Shown: positions 32,809 to 41,655 of the stretch, piece after piece
Layout: every line of letters begins with the position of its first letter
Numbering within the stretch: position 1 is the stretch's first letter
Source: Myxococcales bacterium
Lineage (GTDB): Bacteria; Myxococcota_A; Polyangia; Polyangiales; Polyangiaceae
Direction: 5' to 3'
Length of the DNA: 64,000 nucleotides
Assembly (NCBI GenBank): GCA_016212965.1
Contig: JACRDA010000354.1
Span: forward strand, 1-64,000
Program-made: the position numbers and the translations under genes
The notes under the pieces: generated by a model
Databases searched by the model: none
What the model saw: only the letters and a program-made list of their open reading frames with translations
Told to the model about the DNA's origin: nothing

Positions 32809-33237
32809 ATGCCAAGCCAACCCATCGCCAAAGACGGTGACCGCGTCGTCGGAACGGACGTCCACGTCGTCCTCGTGCCGAGCGCGACCGGACCCGTGCC
32901 GACACCCATGCCGATACCCTTCGCGGGCAAGCTCGCCGACGGGCTCTCGCCCACGACCTACGCAGACGGCCAGGCGGTCGCGGTCGAGGGCGCCGAGGCG
33001 CGGAACGATGCGGAGCACGTGGCGGTGGGCGGGAGCTTCCAGACGCCGCCGCGGAACCGGGGCGCGGTCAGGGAGGGAAGCCCGAGCGTGTTCGTCGACG
33101 GCAAGGGCGTGGCCGCGCACGGCGGCGTCGTGTGGACCTGTGCCGATCCGGAGGACGCTCCGAACGGCGCCATCGTCGCCGAGGGGACGGTGTTCGTCGG
33201 GGAGCCGCGGCGTGACGCTGCGGAGGAGGGCGCATGA
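32809..33237 (+). CDS. PAAR-like (DUF4150-type) spike-tip protein, copy 1
   Basis: 142 residues. Shows the repeating beta-prism pattern of PAAR-like proteins: GTDVHVV, TGPVPTPMPIPFAGKLADGL, VAVEGAEA, FQTPPRNRGAVREGSPSVFV and GKGVAAHGGVVWTCAD. Such proteins cap the VgrG needle and can carry toxins; this one is a bare tip with a short acidic tail. ATG 32809 follows AGGAG at good spacing; GTG 32776 (11 codons earlier, four bases after the previous stop) is possible. The stop overlaps the next start (ATGA). A near-identical second copy is at 41043. Confidence 0.85.
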   Translation: MPSQPIAKDGDRVVGTDVHVVLVPSATGPVPTPMPIPFAGKLADGLSPTTYADGQAVAVEGAEARNDAEHVAVGGSFQTPPRNRGAVREGSPSVFVDGKGVAAHGGVVWTCADPEDAPNGAIVAEGTVFVGEPRRDAAEEGA

Positions 33238-35399
33238 GAACATCGCGCGTGTGGTGCTGCTGCTTTGGACCGACCGTGAGCGCGGCCTGCGTCGCAGTCC
33301 TGGCGCTTGCGGTGCACGGCTGCGCGCCGTCCGTCTGCGAGCGCCCGCCGATCGAGGCGCCGCGGGACCTCGAGAACGTGGCGGTCGCGACCGCGCCCAC
33401 GAGCGCGAACGCCAGGCCCGCGGGACTGGCGTGCGAGCCGGCGTGCGGTCGCGGTGCACGTTGCGTGGCGGGCGCTTGTCGGCGCAGCCGTACGCTCGCC
33501 ATCGGCGCCTCGCCTTGCGCATTGGCGCGCGACGGCGCGGTGTGGTGCTGGGGCAGCGCCGAAGGCGACACGAACCCGATGCCGGCGAAGGTGTCCGTGC
33601 GCGCCTCCGTCGCCGGGCTTCATGTCGTCGCCGGCTGGTATGGGTCCGGCGGCGCGACCTGCGCGCTCGGCACGGACGGCTCGGCGAGCTGCTGGAGCGA
33701 GAAGGGCCCCGTGGATCTCAAGCGCGCGCCTCCCGCGAACACCATCGACTTCGCGATCTCGGACTTGCGCTGCGCGCTTGCGGCCTCGGGGACCGTCTCG
33801 TGCAGCACGGGGGCCGAGGCGTGGCGGCCGGTCGTCGCGGACGGTCTCGCGCTCGCCGAGAACGACACGTGCGTGATCAGACAGAACGGGGGGCTCGTGT
33901 GTCTGTCGGCGTCGAGCCGCCAGTCTGCCGGCGATGGAGTGCGCGGCGACTTCGTCCTCGGGATCGACGACGCCATCGACGCGAGCAGCGTCCGCGGCGC
34001 GACCTACGTGGTGCGCCGGGGCGGTGAGCTCGCCGAGCTCACGCGCGGCACCCAGGGCGAAGCACTGCAGCTCGAAGCCGCCGTGCTCGGAGTGAAGGAC
34101 GCCGTGCAGGTGAGCTCGTACGGCGAGCATGCCTGCGTGCTCCACCGAACGGGGAAGGTCTCGTGCTGGGGCAAGGGCGCGCACGGCGAGCTCGGCAACG
34201 GGCATCGCGCGTCGAGCGCAACCCCGGTCGAGGTCGCAGGCCTCGACGACGTGGTGGAGGTTGGCGCGGGCCATGGCTTCAGCTGCGCCGTCGTGGGCTC
34301 GGGTGCGACGTACTGCTGGGGGGCGCGTGCTGGCGGTCGCATGGGCGACGGCTACCGGAATGATCACGGCAAGCCCGTACAGGTCATGGGCATCACCGAT
34401 GCAACGCACGTGGTGGCGGGTAGCGACGGCTCGTGCGCGTTGCTGCGCAACGGCAGCGTGTGGTGCTGGGGTCGCGCGCGCGGGGATCTGCGCGAGGGTC
34501 GCGATCGCGGGGTGCCCCCGGAGCCGGCACCGGGTATCGCGTCCGCCGTCGCGCTCGCCGGCTCGTGCGCCGTCGACGCGCAGGGCAGCGTCGCGTGCTT
34601 CGAGCCGGGTCTACCCGTCGCTGACGTCACGAGCTACGGCGGCATGGGTCCCGTCATCGGGGTGACCGGCGGTTTCGCCGTTCGGAGCGACGGACAGCTC
34701 TTGCGCTTCGAGCGCACGACCCGTGCAGCCAACGCGCCGGCCGCGCACGTCACGATGCCCATCGCCGGCGTCGGCGCGGTGGCGACCTCGTACCAGCTCG
34801 CGTGCGCGCTGAAGGCGAACGGTCGCATCCTGTGCTTCACCTACGACCGCTACGGAAAGATCGACCCGACCCGACCGCAGGTGGTGCGCCAGACCGAGCT
34901 CGCGGAGATCAGCGACGCGCTCGATATGGTCGAGGCAGGGGGCTCGTTCTGCTCGCGACGTGGCAGCACGAAGACCGTGTGGTGCTGGAGCGGCTCGGAC
35001 GTCGCGCGGAGCCTCGCGCCACCGGCCGAGCGGGGGGCGAAGGCCGACGCGTCGTCGCCGCCGCCTGCGCCGCCGCCCACGGTCTCCCCGCAAGAGGCGA
35101 GACTCGTCGAGTTACCCTGGACCCTCGGGTCCACCCGCCTCGCGGCGTCGTACTCGACCCTGTGCGTGATCACGGCCGGCGGTGACGTGCGGTGCTCGGA
35201 ACCGAAGGGGGACGCGCTGCCAAGGCCCGCGGTCGGGCTCAGCGACGTCGTGGATCTGTCGATGGGGGCGCGCCACGCCTGTGCGGTCGACCGCAAGGGG
35301 CTTGTGTTCTGTTGGGGCTCCAACGATCAGGATCAGCTCGGCATCGACGAGGCGCCGATCGCGTTCCGTCCGGTGCGCGTTCCCATCGATTCGAAGTGA
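33234..35399 (+). CDS. RCC1-repeat lipoprotein
   Basis: 721 residues. Lipoprotein signal with lipobox LALAVHG-C, a Cys-rich linker (CEPACGRGARCVAGACRR), then RCC1-type seven-bladed propeller repeats recognised by W-C-W-G / S-C-W-G turns (GAVWCWGSAEGD, KVSCWGKGAHGELGNGHR, ATYCWGARAGGR, SVWCWGRARGD, LVFCWGSNDQDQLGIDEAPI). Repeats in the middle are degenerate, so it may be two partial propellers. RCC1-like lipoproteins are abundant in myxobacteria, of unknown role, presumably protein binding on the surface. Coupled to the PAAR-like gene upstream by ATGA, which links it to the T6SS-like operon. Confidence 0.8.
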   Translation: MRTSRVWCCCFGPTVSAACVAVLALAVHGCAPSVCERPPIEAPRDLENVAVATAPTSANARPAGLACEPACGRGARCVAGACRRSRTLAIGASPCALARDGAVWCWGSAEGDTNPMPAKVSVRASVAGLHVVAGWYGSGGATCALGTDGSASCWSEKGPVDLKRAPPANTIDFAISDLRCALAASGTVSCSTGAEAWRPVVADGLALAENDTCVIRQNGGLVCLSASSRQSAGDGVRGDFVLGIDDAIDASSVRGATYVVRRGGELAELTRGTQGEALQLEAAVLGVKDAVQVSSYGEHACVLHRTGKVSCWGKGAHGELGNGHRASSATPVEVAGLDDVVEVGAGHGFSCAVVGSGATYCWGARAGGRMGDGYRNDHGKPVQVMGITDATHVVAGSDGSCALLRNGSVWCWGRARGDLREGRDRGVPPEPAPGIASAVALAGSCAVDAQGSVACFEPGLPVADVTSYGGMGPVIGVTGGFAVRSDGQLLRFERTTRAANAPAAHVTMPIAGVGAVATSYQLACALKANGRILCFTYDRYGKIDPTRPQVVRQTELAEISDALDMVEAGGSFCSRRGSTKTVWCWSGSDVARSLAPPAERGAKADASSPPPAPPPTVSPQEARLVELPWTLGSTRLAASYSTLCVITAGGDVRCSEPKGDALPRPAVGLSDVVDLSMGARHACAVDRKGLVFCWGSNDQDQLGIDEAPIAFRPVRVPIDSK

Positions 35400-35417
35400 G
35401 GGAGGCAGGGAGGAGCG

Positions 35418-38400
35418 ATGCGAGAAACGGCTTGTTCCGAGGGTGCGGCGTGCGGGAGCGCCGGGGCCGCGCGCGGCTCTGAGCTTCACCCGCGCCGCGC
35501 CTCCCGCGGGCGATCGTCGATCGCCTGCGCCGCGCTCGCGCTCTTTGCGGCGTGCGGAGGCCCGCCCCGCGAACCGAGCGCACCCCGGTCACCGTCCGCC
35601 GCGGACGCCGCGCGGGAGCACGTTCCACCTGCACCCGAGCCGAGGGCGCGCTGGATCCAGAGTGGCGCGAGCGGTTTCGGGCCCATGATCGGCGCGGACT
35701 CGCTCTACCTCCTCGGTGGCCGACGCGTCCTCGTCGCCCCGGACGGCACTGCGCGCTCCGAGCGGGTGTCCGCGCCCGAGCCGCTGCGGGAGCTTGCGGC
35801 GGTGCCGACGGCGCACGGCGCCGTGCTCGTGGGTCGAGGGGCGAGCGGCATCGTCTATCGCTTCGGCGATCCGCTCGGCGCCGCCGAGCGCGCCCTCTTG
35901 CGCGCCGAGTCGCTCATCGGCTCGGCCCCCGGGCTCGTCGTCGTCGACGCCGCTGGGCGCGCCGAGCTCTACGACGTCGAATCGGGCGCGCCGGCAGAGC
36001 TCGAGGGCCTGCCTACGGCTCCGCTCGCCGGCCTCTCGTTCGTCGACGCGAGCCGCGGGGTGGCGCTCTTTCGCGATGCGGGCCTCGCCGCCACGGGCGA
36101 TGGGGGGACGACCTGGCGGCGCGTGCCCGTGCCGCTCGGGGCGCGCGTCCGCGGCCTCGCGCTGCGCGCGGGCATGCCGGCCGTCGAGGTCGTCTCGAAC
36201 GCGGGCAGTCGGCACCTGGCGATCGACGTGCCTGCGGGACGCCTGCTCGCGATCGACGCACCGGATCGCCGCCCGCTCGATACCTGGCTGCGCGCTGGCG
36301 GCGGCGATCCGCTGGTCCTCGCGGTCGAGGGTGGAGTGCGGGCCAGCGCCGGCGGCGCGCTCGTCGTGGCGGCAGATTTCGCCCCGGAGTCGACCGGCGG
36401 TCATCGGTCTTCCGGGGGCCTCGCGGCCCGCGTGGATCTGGCGACCGGGGTCGTGCTCGAGACCGTCGCGACGGCCGCGAGCTGTCGCCTCGCGCCACGC
36501 GACCCGAGCACGCTCTGGGCAGCCTGCGGGGAGCCGGGCGCGGTGCAGGCGCTGCGCGCCGTTCCGCGCGAGCTCGCCGCGCTCGAACGGACGCGGCTCG
36601 CCGCGAGCCCGGTCGAGCTGCGGATCCCCCCGTCGGCAACGCTCCTCGTCGCCGACGGCGGGACCGCGCTCGTCGATCGCCCCTGCGATAACGGGCCGGG
36701 TTCGAGCCTGTGCGTTCGGACGGCGACGAGGGCGTGGACCACGGTGGCGCGTCCGCCGGAGCTCGGCGCGGCGCCTGCCGCGAGCGCGCTCGGGACCGAG
36801 ACCGGCGCGCCCACCATCGCCGTGCTCCCCGACGGCCGGATCGCCTTCCTGACCGGGCTCGACGGCTCCGCCAGGGCCGTGCCGCTGCCGCAGCTGCTCT
36901 CGGACGGACAGGTGAGCGCGCTTCCGTCACCAAAGCTCGACGGGCGCGAAATCCCTCGCCTGGCAGGCTCGATCGCGGTCGATGAAAGCGGCGCGCTCTG
37001 CTTCGTCGTCACGGCGGGCGCCGTCGCATACAGCGTGCGCGTGGACGACAGCGGCGCACCCGCACGAGTGCGGCCCATTGCGGGGGCGAGCGTGGCGCTG
37101 CTCCACGGCAGGCATGGCATCGCTCTCGGGCGGGGTGTCAGCATCTCGGGCGATACCGGCGCCACCTGGCGGGAAGTGGAGGCCCCGGGCGGCCTGCGCG
37201 CGGAGGCGCGCGCGGGCGCCCAAGGACCCCTCGCCGCATTGAGCGAGCTCGGTGCGAGGGTCGGGGAGCACTGGCTCGTCGGGTGGGACGACCCAGAGGC
37301 GCCTCCTCTTGCCGGTGATCCTCCTGCCCCACCGCCGCCGAGTCCCGAGCGGCACAGCGGCTACGCGCCACATCGACCGATGGGCGTGGTCCGCTGCAAA
37401 CGCCGCGGTGCGGTCGAGCCCGCGCCTGCGACAGCCGTCGCGAAGCCGGACCTGCGGACCGGCGCGAGTCCGGACCCGGACGACGTCGACGACGATGACG
37501 TGTCCGACTCGGGCAAGATCGTCGAGGGCCAGGACGGCTGGCGCGGCACGCTGCGCACCCGCCGCGACGCGCGCGGAGCACGCACGTTCACGCTGACCCT
37601 CACCGAAAGGGACAGTCCGAACGCGCGCGCGGAGCAGAGCTGGAGCGTGTCCGCGCCCGCGGGTGACGCCGCGCGCGCAGCGCTCTTGTCGGTCGCACGG
37701 ACCGCGGACGGTGGGCTCTTCGGACTGCGCGGAGCGGCGAGCTACGTGCTGCGCGGGCGGCCCAATGGCGCCTTCGAGCTCGCGCAGACCTCGAAGAACG
37801 CCGCCAAGATCTTCCACGCGCGCGGAGGCGGCGGAGCGCCGATCGTATGGTCGAGCGCGGGTGGCGTCTTCGTGTGGCGCGAAGGAGCCGCGCCCGCGCG
37901 CGCGACGCGCCTCGCAGGCGAGCATGCGCTTTCGGTCCTCGGTGTGGAGGGCGAGCGCGCGCTTCTCGGGAGTCACGCTTTCGAGTCGACGCGCGTGCGC
38001 TGGCTCGACCTGCCGCGTCCCGGCACGCCGGCCGACGAGCTTCCGTTCGACGGTTGGCTCGACGTCACACCCTTGACGGCGGGGCGCCCAATGCCCCGAG
38101 TGGGCGCGGGCGCCGCGGCGAGCCTAGAGCTCGCGAGCGGCTCCTTGCCCGCCTGCGGCGATGGCTCGGCACCGGCGATGTTCGTCGGACGCGCGTCGGC
38201 CCCGGAGCTCTGGATCGATGGCATCCGATACGACCAGTCCTACTCGGAGCACAGCCCGGAAGTGCGCTTCGACCCGGCCGCGCCCGACGGCGCGTGCATC
38301 GGGCGGAGCTTCGGCAAGGTCACGCCGCCAGCGGGCGCCGTGGACCAACGCCCGTTCGTGTTCGTCGACGTGCGGTTCGGCCCAGCCGATGCTGCGGGGT

Positions 38401-38459
38401 TCACCAGCAAGGGCGAGCGGCAGGCGCTCGACTGCACCCTCATGGAGGCCCAACGGTGA
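35418..38459 (+). CDS. Large BNR/Asp-box propeller lipoprotein
   Basis: 1013 residues. Signal with lipobox ALALFAA-C and Pro-rich spacer. The rest is beta-propeller-like, with at least two Asp-box (BNR) turns, TGDGGTTWRRVPV and SGDTGATWREVEAP, as in sialidase and Vps10/HCF136 propellers. A ~120-residue polar segment (~620-700) contains an acidic run DPDDVDDDDVSD. The C-terminal end includes several Cys and Arg-Phe-Asp motifs. ATG 35418 has AGGAG at -9. No catalytic residues of sialidases are evident. It ends one base before the next gene's start (TGATG). Function unknown. Confidence 0.7.
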   Translation: MRETACSEGAACGSAGAARGSELHPRRASRGRSSIACAALALFAACGGPPREPSAPRSPSAADAAREHVPPAPEPRARWIQSGASGFGPMIGADSLYLLGGRRVLVAPDGTARSERVSAPEPLRELAAVPTAHGAVLVGRGASGIVYRFGDPLGAAERALLRAESLIGSAPGLVVVDAAGRAELYDVESGAPAELEGLPTAPLAGLSFVDASRGVALFRDAGLAATGDGGTTWRRVPVPLGARVRGLALRAGMPAVEVVSNAGSRHLAIDVPAGRLLAIDAPDRRPLDTWLRAGGGDPLVLAVEGGVRASAGGALVVAADFAPESTGGHRSSGGLAARVDLATGVVLETVATAASCRLAPRDPSTLWAACGEPGAVQALRAVPRELAALERTRLAASPVELRIPPSATLLVADGGTALVDRPCDNGPGSSLCVRTATRAWTTVARPPELGAAPAASALGTETGAPTIAVLPDGRIAFLTGLDGSARAVPLPQLLSDGQVSALPSPKLDGREIPRLAGSIAVDESGALCFVVTAGAVAYSVRVDDSGAPARVRPIAGASVALLHGRHGIALGRGVSISGDTGATWREVEAPGGLRAEARAGAQGPLAALSELGARVGEHWLVGWDDPEAPPLAGDPPAPPPPSPERHSGYAPHRPMGVVRCKRRGAVEPAPATAVAKPDLRTGASPDPDDVDDDDVSDSGKIVEGQDGWRGTLRTRRDARGARTFTLTLTERDSPNARAEQSWSVSAPAGDAARAALLSVARTADGGLFGLRGAASYVLRGRPNGAFELAQTSKNAAKIFHARGGGGAPIVWSSAGGVFVWREGAAPARATRLAGEHALSVLGVEGERALLGSHAFESTRVRWLDLPRPGTPADELPFDGWLDVTPLTAGRPMPRVGAGAAASLELASGSLPACGDGSAPAMFVGRASAPELWIDGIRYDQSYSEHSPEVRFDPAAPDGACIGRSFGKVTPPAGAVDQRPFVFVDVRFGPADAAGFTSKGERQALDCTLMEAQR

Positions 38460-40939
38460 TGAGCCCCATGAACGCTCCCGAGGTCCGTGCGCTCGTGGTT
38501 GCGATGCTGCCCACGCTTGCGTCCTTGTGTGCCTGCGGCCCCGCCCTTCCGGCGTCCGCGCCGCCCGCCACGACCATGAGCCCTGCGCCCGCGGCCGGGG
38601 CTCGCGAGCTGCCGCGCGTCGTGCACCAACTGCCCCCATCGTTCTTCCTGGACGCACGTCAGAGCCCCGATGGGTCGCTGCTGGCCATCGTGGCCGAGGG
38701 CCTCACCCTCGTCGACACCGCGAGCGGCTCCGTGCGCGCGCGCTTCCCCTGGTGCGCGAGCGACGCCGTGTTCCGCTCCGACGCGGCGCGCGTGTTCGTC
38801 GCCGGCTGCACCCGCCCCGGTAGTCGCCCGAACTCGGTGCGCACGGCGCTCTACAGCTGGGACCTGACGACCGATCGGGTCGAGACGCTGAACGACGCAA
38901 TCTTCGCGCCGTCCGCGCTCGAGCTCGTGGCAGGTGAGACGGAGATCGCCCTCCTGCGCGGTCAGACGGTCGAGACCGTGCGCGTCGCGGACGGTTCGTC
39001 GGCGTTCTTCGTGGACGGCGAAGAATCGTTGTGGCGCGCAGACTCCATGATCGCGAGCTCCGGGCGGGTGGCGTTGTTGCCCGCCGCAGGCGGCGTCGTC
39101 GCGAAAGACGAGCTGAACGAGCCCATTTGGCAGGGCGGCTCGCTCCGCTACGGCATCGGGGGACCGCACATGCCCGCGGCGCTCGCACCCGACGGCCAGC
39201 GCGCCCTCGCAGCCGTCGGCCAGGGTGAGCTCGCCCTCGTGCGTCTGTCCGACCGGACGACCGAGCTCACCCGCCCCTTTGGAGCAGACTGCTCGGTGCT
39301 CGGTTTCAGCCCCGACAGCAGCTCGTTCGCAGTTGGCTGCCTGTCGGAGGGAGCGGTCCAGGTGCTCGACCTCGGCGGTCGCGAACGCTGCCGGTTGCCG
39401 TTCCCGCCGGTCGACCCAGAGCGGCAAGGGCTCGGCGTAGAGCTATCGATGAGCTGGGCGACCGACGGTACCCACGTGGCCGTCGAGCGCTCGGGCGGCG
39501 GACCTCGCTCGGGCTATGTCGGCGTGTGGCGGCTCGCTGGCTGCGAGCGCACGTTCGAGACCGCCTCCATCGCCAGGTACGGCGGGAGCTCCGCGTGGTC
39601 GGGCAACCTCGACCTCTTCGCCTACCGGGCGTACGAGGTCCAGCAGGGCGGCGGCGCGGCGACGCCGAACGTCGCGCTGCTCCACATTCCGAGCGGTGCG
39701 GTCCGCGCCGTGCCGACCCGCGATAGCGCCAGGTTCATCTACCGTGGCGACGATGGGCTCGTGCTCTACGAACGGCTCGGCAGCCCCTACCTGTTCGATC
39801 CGGCGAGCGGGCGGCGCGGCCCGGGCCCGGCGCTCCGCACCACGGCTGGACAGCTCGAGCTCCACACGGCGAGCGGAGCCGAGCCGGCCTATGCGCTCGT
39901 GCCGGCCGAGGGCACGCTCGCGATCGCGCGTCCCGACGGCGGTCGCATCGAGCTCGAAGGCGCGGACGCGTTCGCGGCGACCAGAGGCCAGAAGACGCTC
40001 GCCGTGAGCCCGGGCGGCGGATACGTGAGCGCCATCAGCGCGCAACTCGTGATGCTCTGGGACGCGCGCACGGGCCGCAAGATCGCCGAGGCGGCGGCTC
40101 GCCTGCACGCGTTTCCCCTGCGCGGCTTCGCATTCGATTCGGCCGGCACGCGGGCCGCCGTCCTCGCGGACGACGGCGTGAGCGAGCAGTTCCTGCTGTT
40201 CGATCTCACGACCGGACAGCGACTTGCGGCGCTCACCACGGACGATGACCTCGGTACCGAGTGGGAACACGGCTACCGATGGAGCCGCTCCGGCAAGGAG
40301 CTTGCGGTCGACGGGGTCGGCCTCGTCGACGCCGCGTCGGGCGAGGTGCGCTGGAAGGCGACGTACTTCGCGGGCGCGCCGTTCGCGCAGGATGGCACCT
40401 ACGTCATCACCGGTGAGGGTGATCCCGGTAACGGCATCTTCGAGGCGGTGGCGGTCCGCGACGCGACGACGGGCCGCGAGCTGCGGCGGCTGCCGGGTGC
40501 GCACCAGATCGTGAGCGCGGGCGGCAGTTTCGTCGTCGCGCTCACGCTCGCGCGCACCCATCGGCTCTACAGCCTGCACGACTGGGTCCTGTGGGGGGAA
40601 TACGAGGTGGACGACGCGCAGCTCTCACCGGACGGGAGGTTTCTCTACCTGTTCTCGAGCACGCGTGGGCTCGAGATCGAGCGCACGGCCGACGGCGTGC
40701 GCCTCGGCGTCTCCGTGCCGCGCAGCGCCGACGAAGGTGCGGTGTGGTTCACCGACCGGCTGTTCGACGGCGACCCCAAGGGCCTCGACACGCTGCGCTT
40801 CAGGTTCGGCGACGACGTGCGCAACGCCCGACTCGGCACTGCCGCAGACGCGCAGGCGAGCCGCCGACCCGGGCTCGCGGCCGCCTTCTTCGGCGGCGAG
40901 CGCCTCGAGCGCGGAGGCCCGGCCGCGGGGCCGCCGTGA
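38459..40939 (+). CDS. WD40-like propeller lipoprotein
   Basis: 826 residues. Probable lipoprotein (TLASLCA-C, an atypical lipobox) followed by two consecutive propeller-like halves with WD40/YncE-type blades: SPDGSLLAIVAEGLTLVDTA, LGFSPDSSSFAVGCLSEGAV, FDSAGTRAAVLADDGVSEQF, LSPDGRFLYLF. The end is Ala/Arg-rich without structure. It overlaps the preceding propeller gene by one base (TGATG), so three secreted propeller proteins (RCC1, BNR, WD40) are encoded in a row. Possibly co-secreted or forming one complex at the cell surface; role unknown. Confidence 0.75.
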   Translation: MSPMNAPEVRALVVAMLPTLASLCACGPALPASAPPATTMSPAPAAGARELPRVVHQLPPSFFLDARQSPDGSLLAIVAEGLTLVDTASGSVRARFPWCASDAVFRSDAARVFVAGCTRPGSRPNSVRTALYSWDLTTDRVETLNDAIFAPSALELVAGETEIALLRGQTVETVRVADGSSAFFVDGEESLWRADSMIASSGRVALLPAAGGVVAKDELNEPIWQGGSLRYGIGGPHMPAALAPDGQRALAAVGQGELALVRLSDRTTELTRPFGADCSVLGFSPDSSSFAVGCLSEGAVQVLDLGGRERCRLPFPPVDPERQGLGVELSMSWATDGTHVAVERSGGGPRSGYVGVWRLAGCERTFETASIARYGGSSAWSGNLDLFAYRAYEVQQGGGAATPNVALLHIPSGAVRAVPTRDSARFIYRGDDGLVLYERLGSPYLFDPASGRRGPGPALRTTAGQLELHTASGAEPAYALVPAEGTLAIARPDGGRIELEGADAFAATRGQKTLAVSPGGGYVSAISAQLVMLWDARTGRKIAEAAARLHAFPLRGFAFDSAGTRAAVLADDGVSEQFLLFDLTTGQRLAALTTDDDLGTEWEHGYRWSRSGKELAVDGVGLVDAASGEVRWKATYFAGAPFAQDGTYVITGEGDPGNGIFEAVAVRDATTGRELRRLPGAHQIVSAGGSFVVALTLARTHRLYSLHDWVLWGEYEVDDAQLSPDGRFLYLFSSTRGLEIERTADGVRLGVSVPRSADEGAVWFTDRLFDGDPKGLDTLRFRFGDDVRNARLGTAADAQASRRPGLAAAFFGGERLERGGPAAGPP

Positions 40940-40961
40940 CGCCGAAGTTCAATGGAGAGGA

Positions 40962-41006
40962 GGGTCACGCCCCGGGCCGCTTGCGCGGCCGCGTGGGGGC
41001 GCCGGG
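40962..41006. repeat. 45-bp direct repeat, left copy (brnA 3'-end fragment)
   Basis: Matches 41398-41442 at 41 of 45 bases, same orientation, 391 bases of intervening sequence. The right copy is the 3' end of the minus-strand BrnA-like gene; this left copy is a displaced fragment including its stop codon. The pair flanks the second PAAR-like gene. Confidence 0.75.
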
Positions 41007-41042
41007 CGAAAGAAGCGGACCGGGTGGTCGGGACGAACATCC

Positions 41043-41381
41043 ATGATGGTGCCGGGCCCGACGGGCCCGGTGCCGACACCCATGGCCATACCCTTCGCCG
41101 GCAAGCTCGCCGACGGGCTCTCGCCGACGACCTACGTGGACGGGCAGGCGGTGGCCGCCGAGGGCGCCGAGGCGAGGAACGATGCGAAACACGTCGCGGC
41201 GGGCGGGAGCTTCCAGACGCCGCCGCGGAACCGGGGCACGGTGAGGGAGGGCAGCCGGACCGTGTTCGTCGACGGCAAGGGCGTGGCCGCGCACGGCGGC
41301 GTCGTGTGGACCTGTGCCGATCCGGAGGACGCCCCGAACGGCGCCATCATCGCGGACGCGACCGTCTTCGTCGGGGGCTGA
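41043..41381 (+). CDS. PAAR-like (DUF4150-type) protein, copy 2, N-terminus shifted
   Basis: 112 residues from ATG 41043 and nearly identical from TGPVPTPM onward to copy 1 at 32809 (VAAEGAEARNDAKHVAAGGS, FQTPPRNRGTVREGSRTVFV). The N-terminal part homologous to copy 1 (DRVVGTNIH) is present just upstream, but in another frame: between HIS and GTGCCG copy 1 has nine bases and copy 2 four. So either a new start at MMVPGPTG is used or the gene is a frameshifted duplicate lacking about 20 residues. Flanked by the 45-bp direct repeat. Whether it makes a functional tip is uncertain. Confidence 0.7.
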   Translation: MMVPGPTGPVPTPMAIPFAGKLADGLSPTTYVDGQAVAAEGAEARNDAKHVAAGGSFQTPPRNRGTVREGSRTVFVDGKGVAAHGGVVWTCADPEDAPNGAIIADATVFVGG

Positions 41382-41397
41382 GCGCGCGACGGAACCT

Positions 41398-41442
41398 GGG
41401 TCACGCCGCGGGCCGCCTGCGCGGTCGCGCGGGGGCGCCGGG
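41398..41442. repeat. 45-bp direct repeat, right copy (3' end of brnA-like gene)
   Basis: 41/45 identical to 40962-41006. Encodes, on the minus strand, the C-terminal PGAPARPRRRPAA and stop of the BrnA-like protein. Confidence 0.75.
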
Positions 41443-41655
41443 GAGCAGGGTGCGCAGGGCCAGTAGCGCCCGGAGCGCGTCGTTGACCTCCTTCGAGGTG
41501 CGGAACGCGCTGGCGAGCTCGTCGTCCAGGCGGCGCCAGTTGTCGTCGCGGACGAGCTTGCCGGCGTGCGGGTTGGGACGAGAGCTCTTCCAGTCGGGCC
41601 GAGCCCGGTCGGATGCGGGGCGGTGCTCACGACTGCGCTCAGGCGCCTTGCTCAT
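41401..41655 (-). CDS. BrnA-like antitoxin
   Basis: 84 residues. Overlaps the 3' end of the BrnT gene by 17 bases, the usual gene order toxin then antitoxin. N-terminal part basic and probably flexible (MSKAPERSREHRPASDRARP); a segment DDNWRRLDDELASAFRTS, then KEVNDALRALLAL, could be the ribbon-helix-helix or the BrnT-binding helices, less typical than in proteobacterial BrnA. Clear GAGGAG ribosome site before ATG 41655. The C-terminus (RPRRRPAA) lies in the 45-bp repeat. The call rests mainly on the neighbour. Confidence 0.6.
   Translation of the reverse strand: MSKAPERSREHRPASDRARPDWKSSRPNPHAGKLVRDDNWRRLDDELASAFRTSKEVNDALRALLALRTLLPGAPARPRRRPAA

Noticed and set aside
41043..41381. Calling PAAR copy 2 a definite pseudogene
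   Set aside because: The core beta-prism is intact and an in-frame ATG exists; loss of ~20 N-terminal residues may be tolerated.
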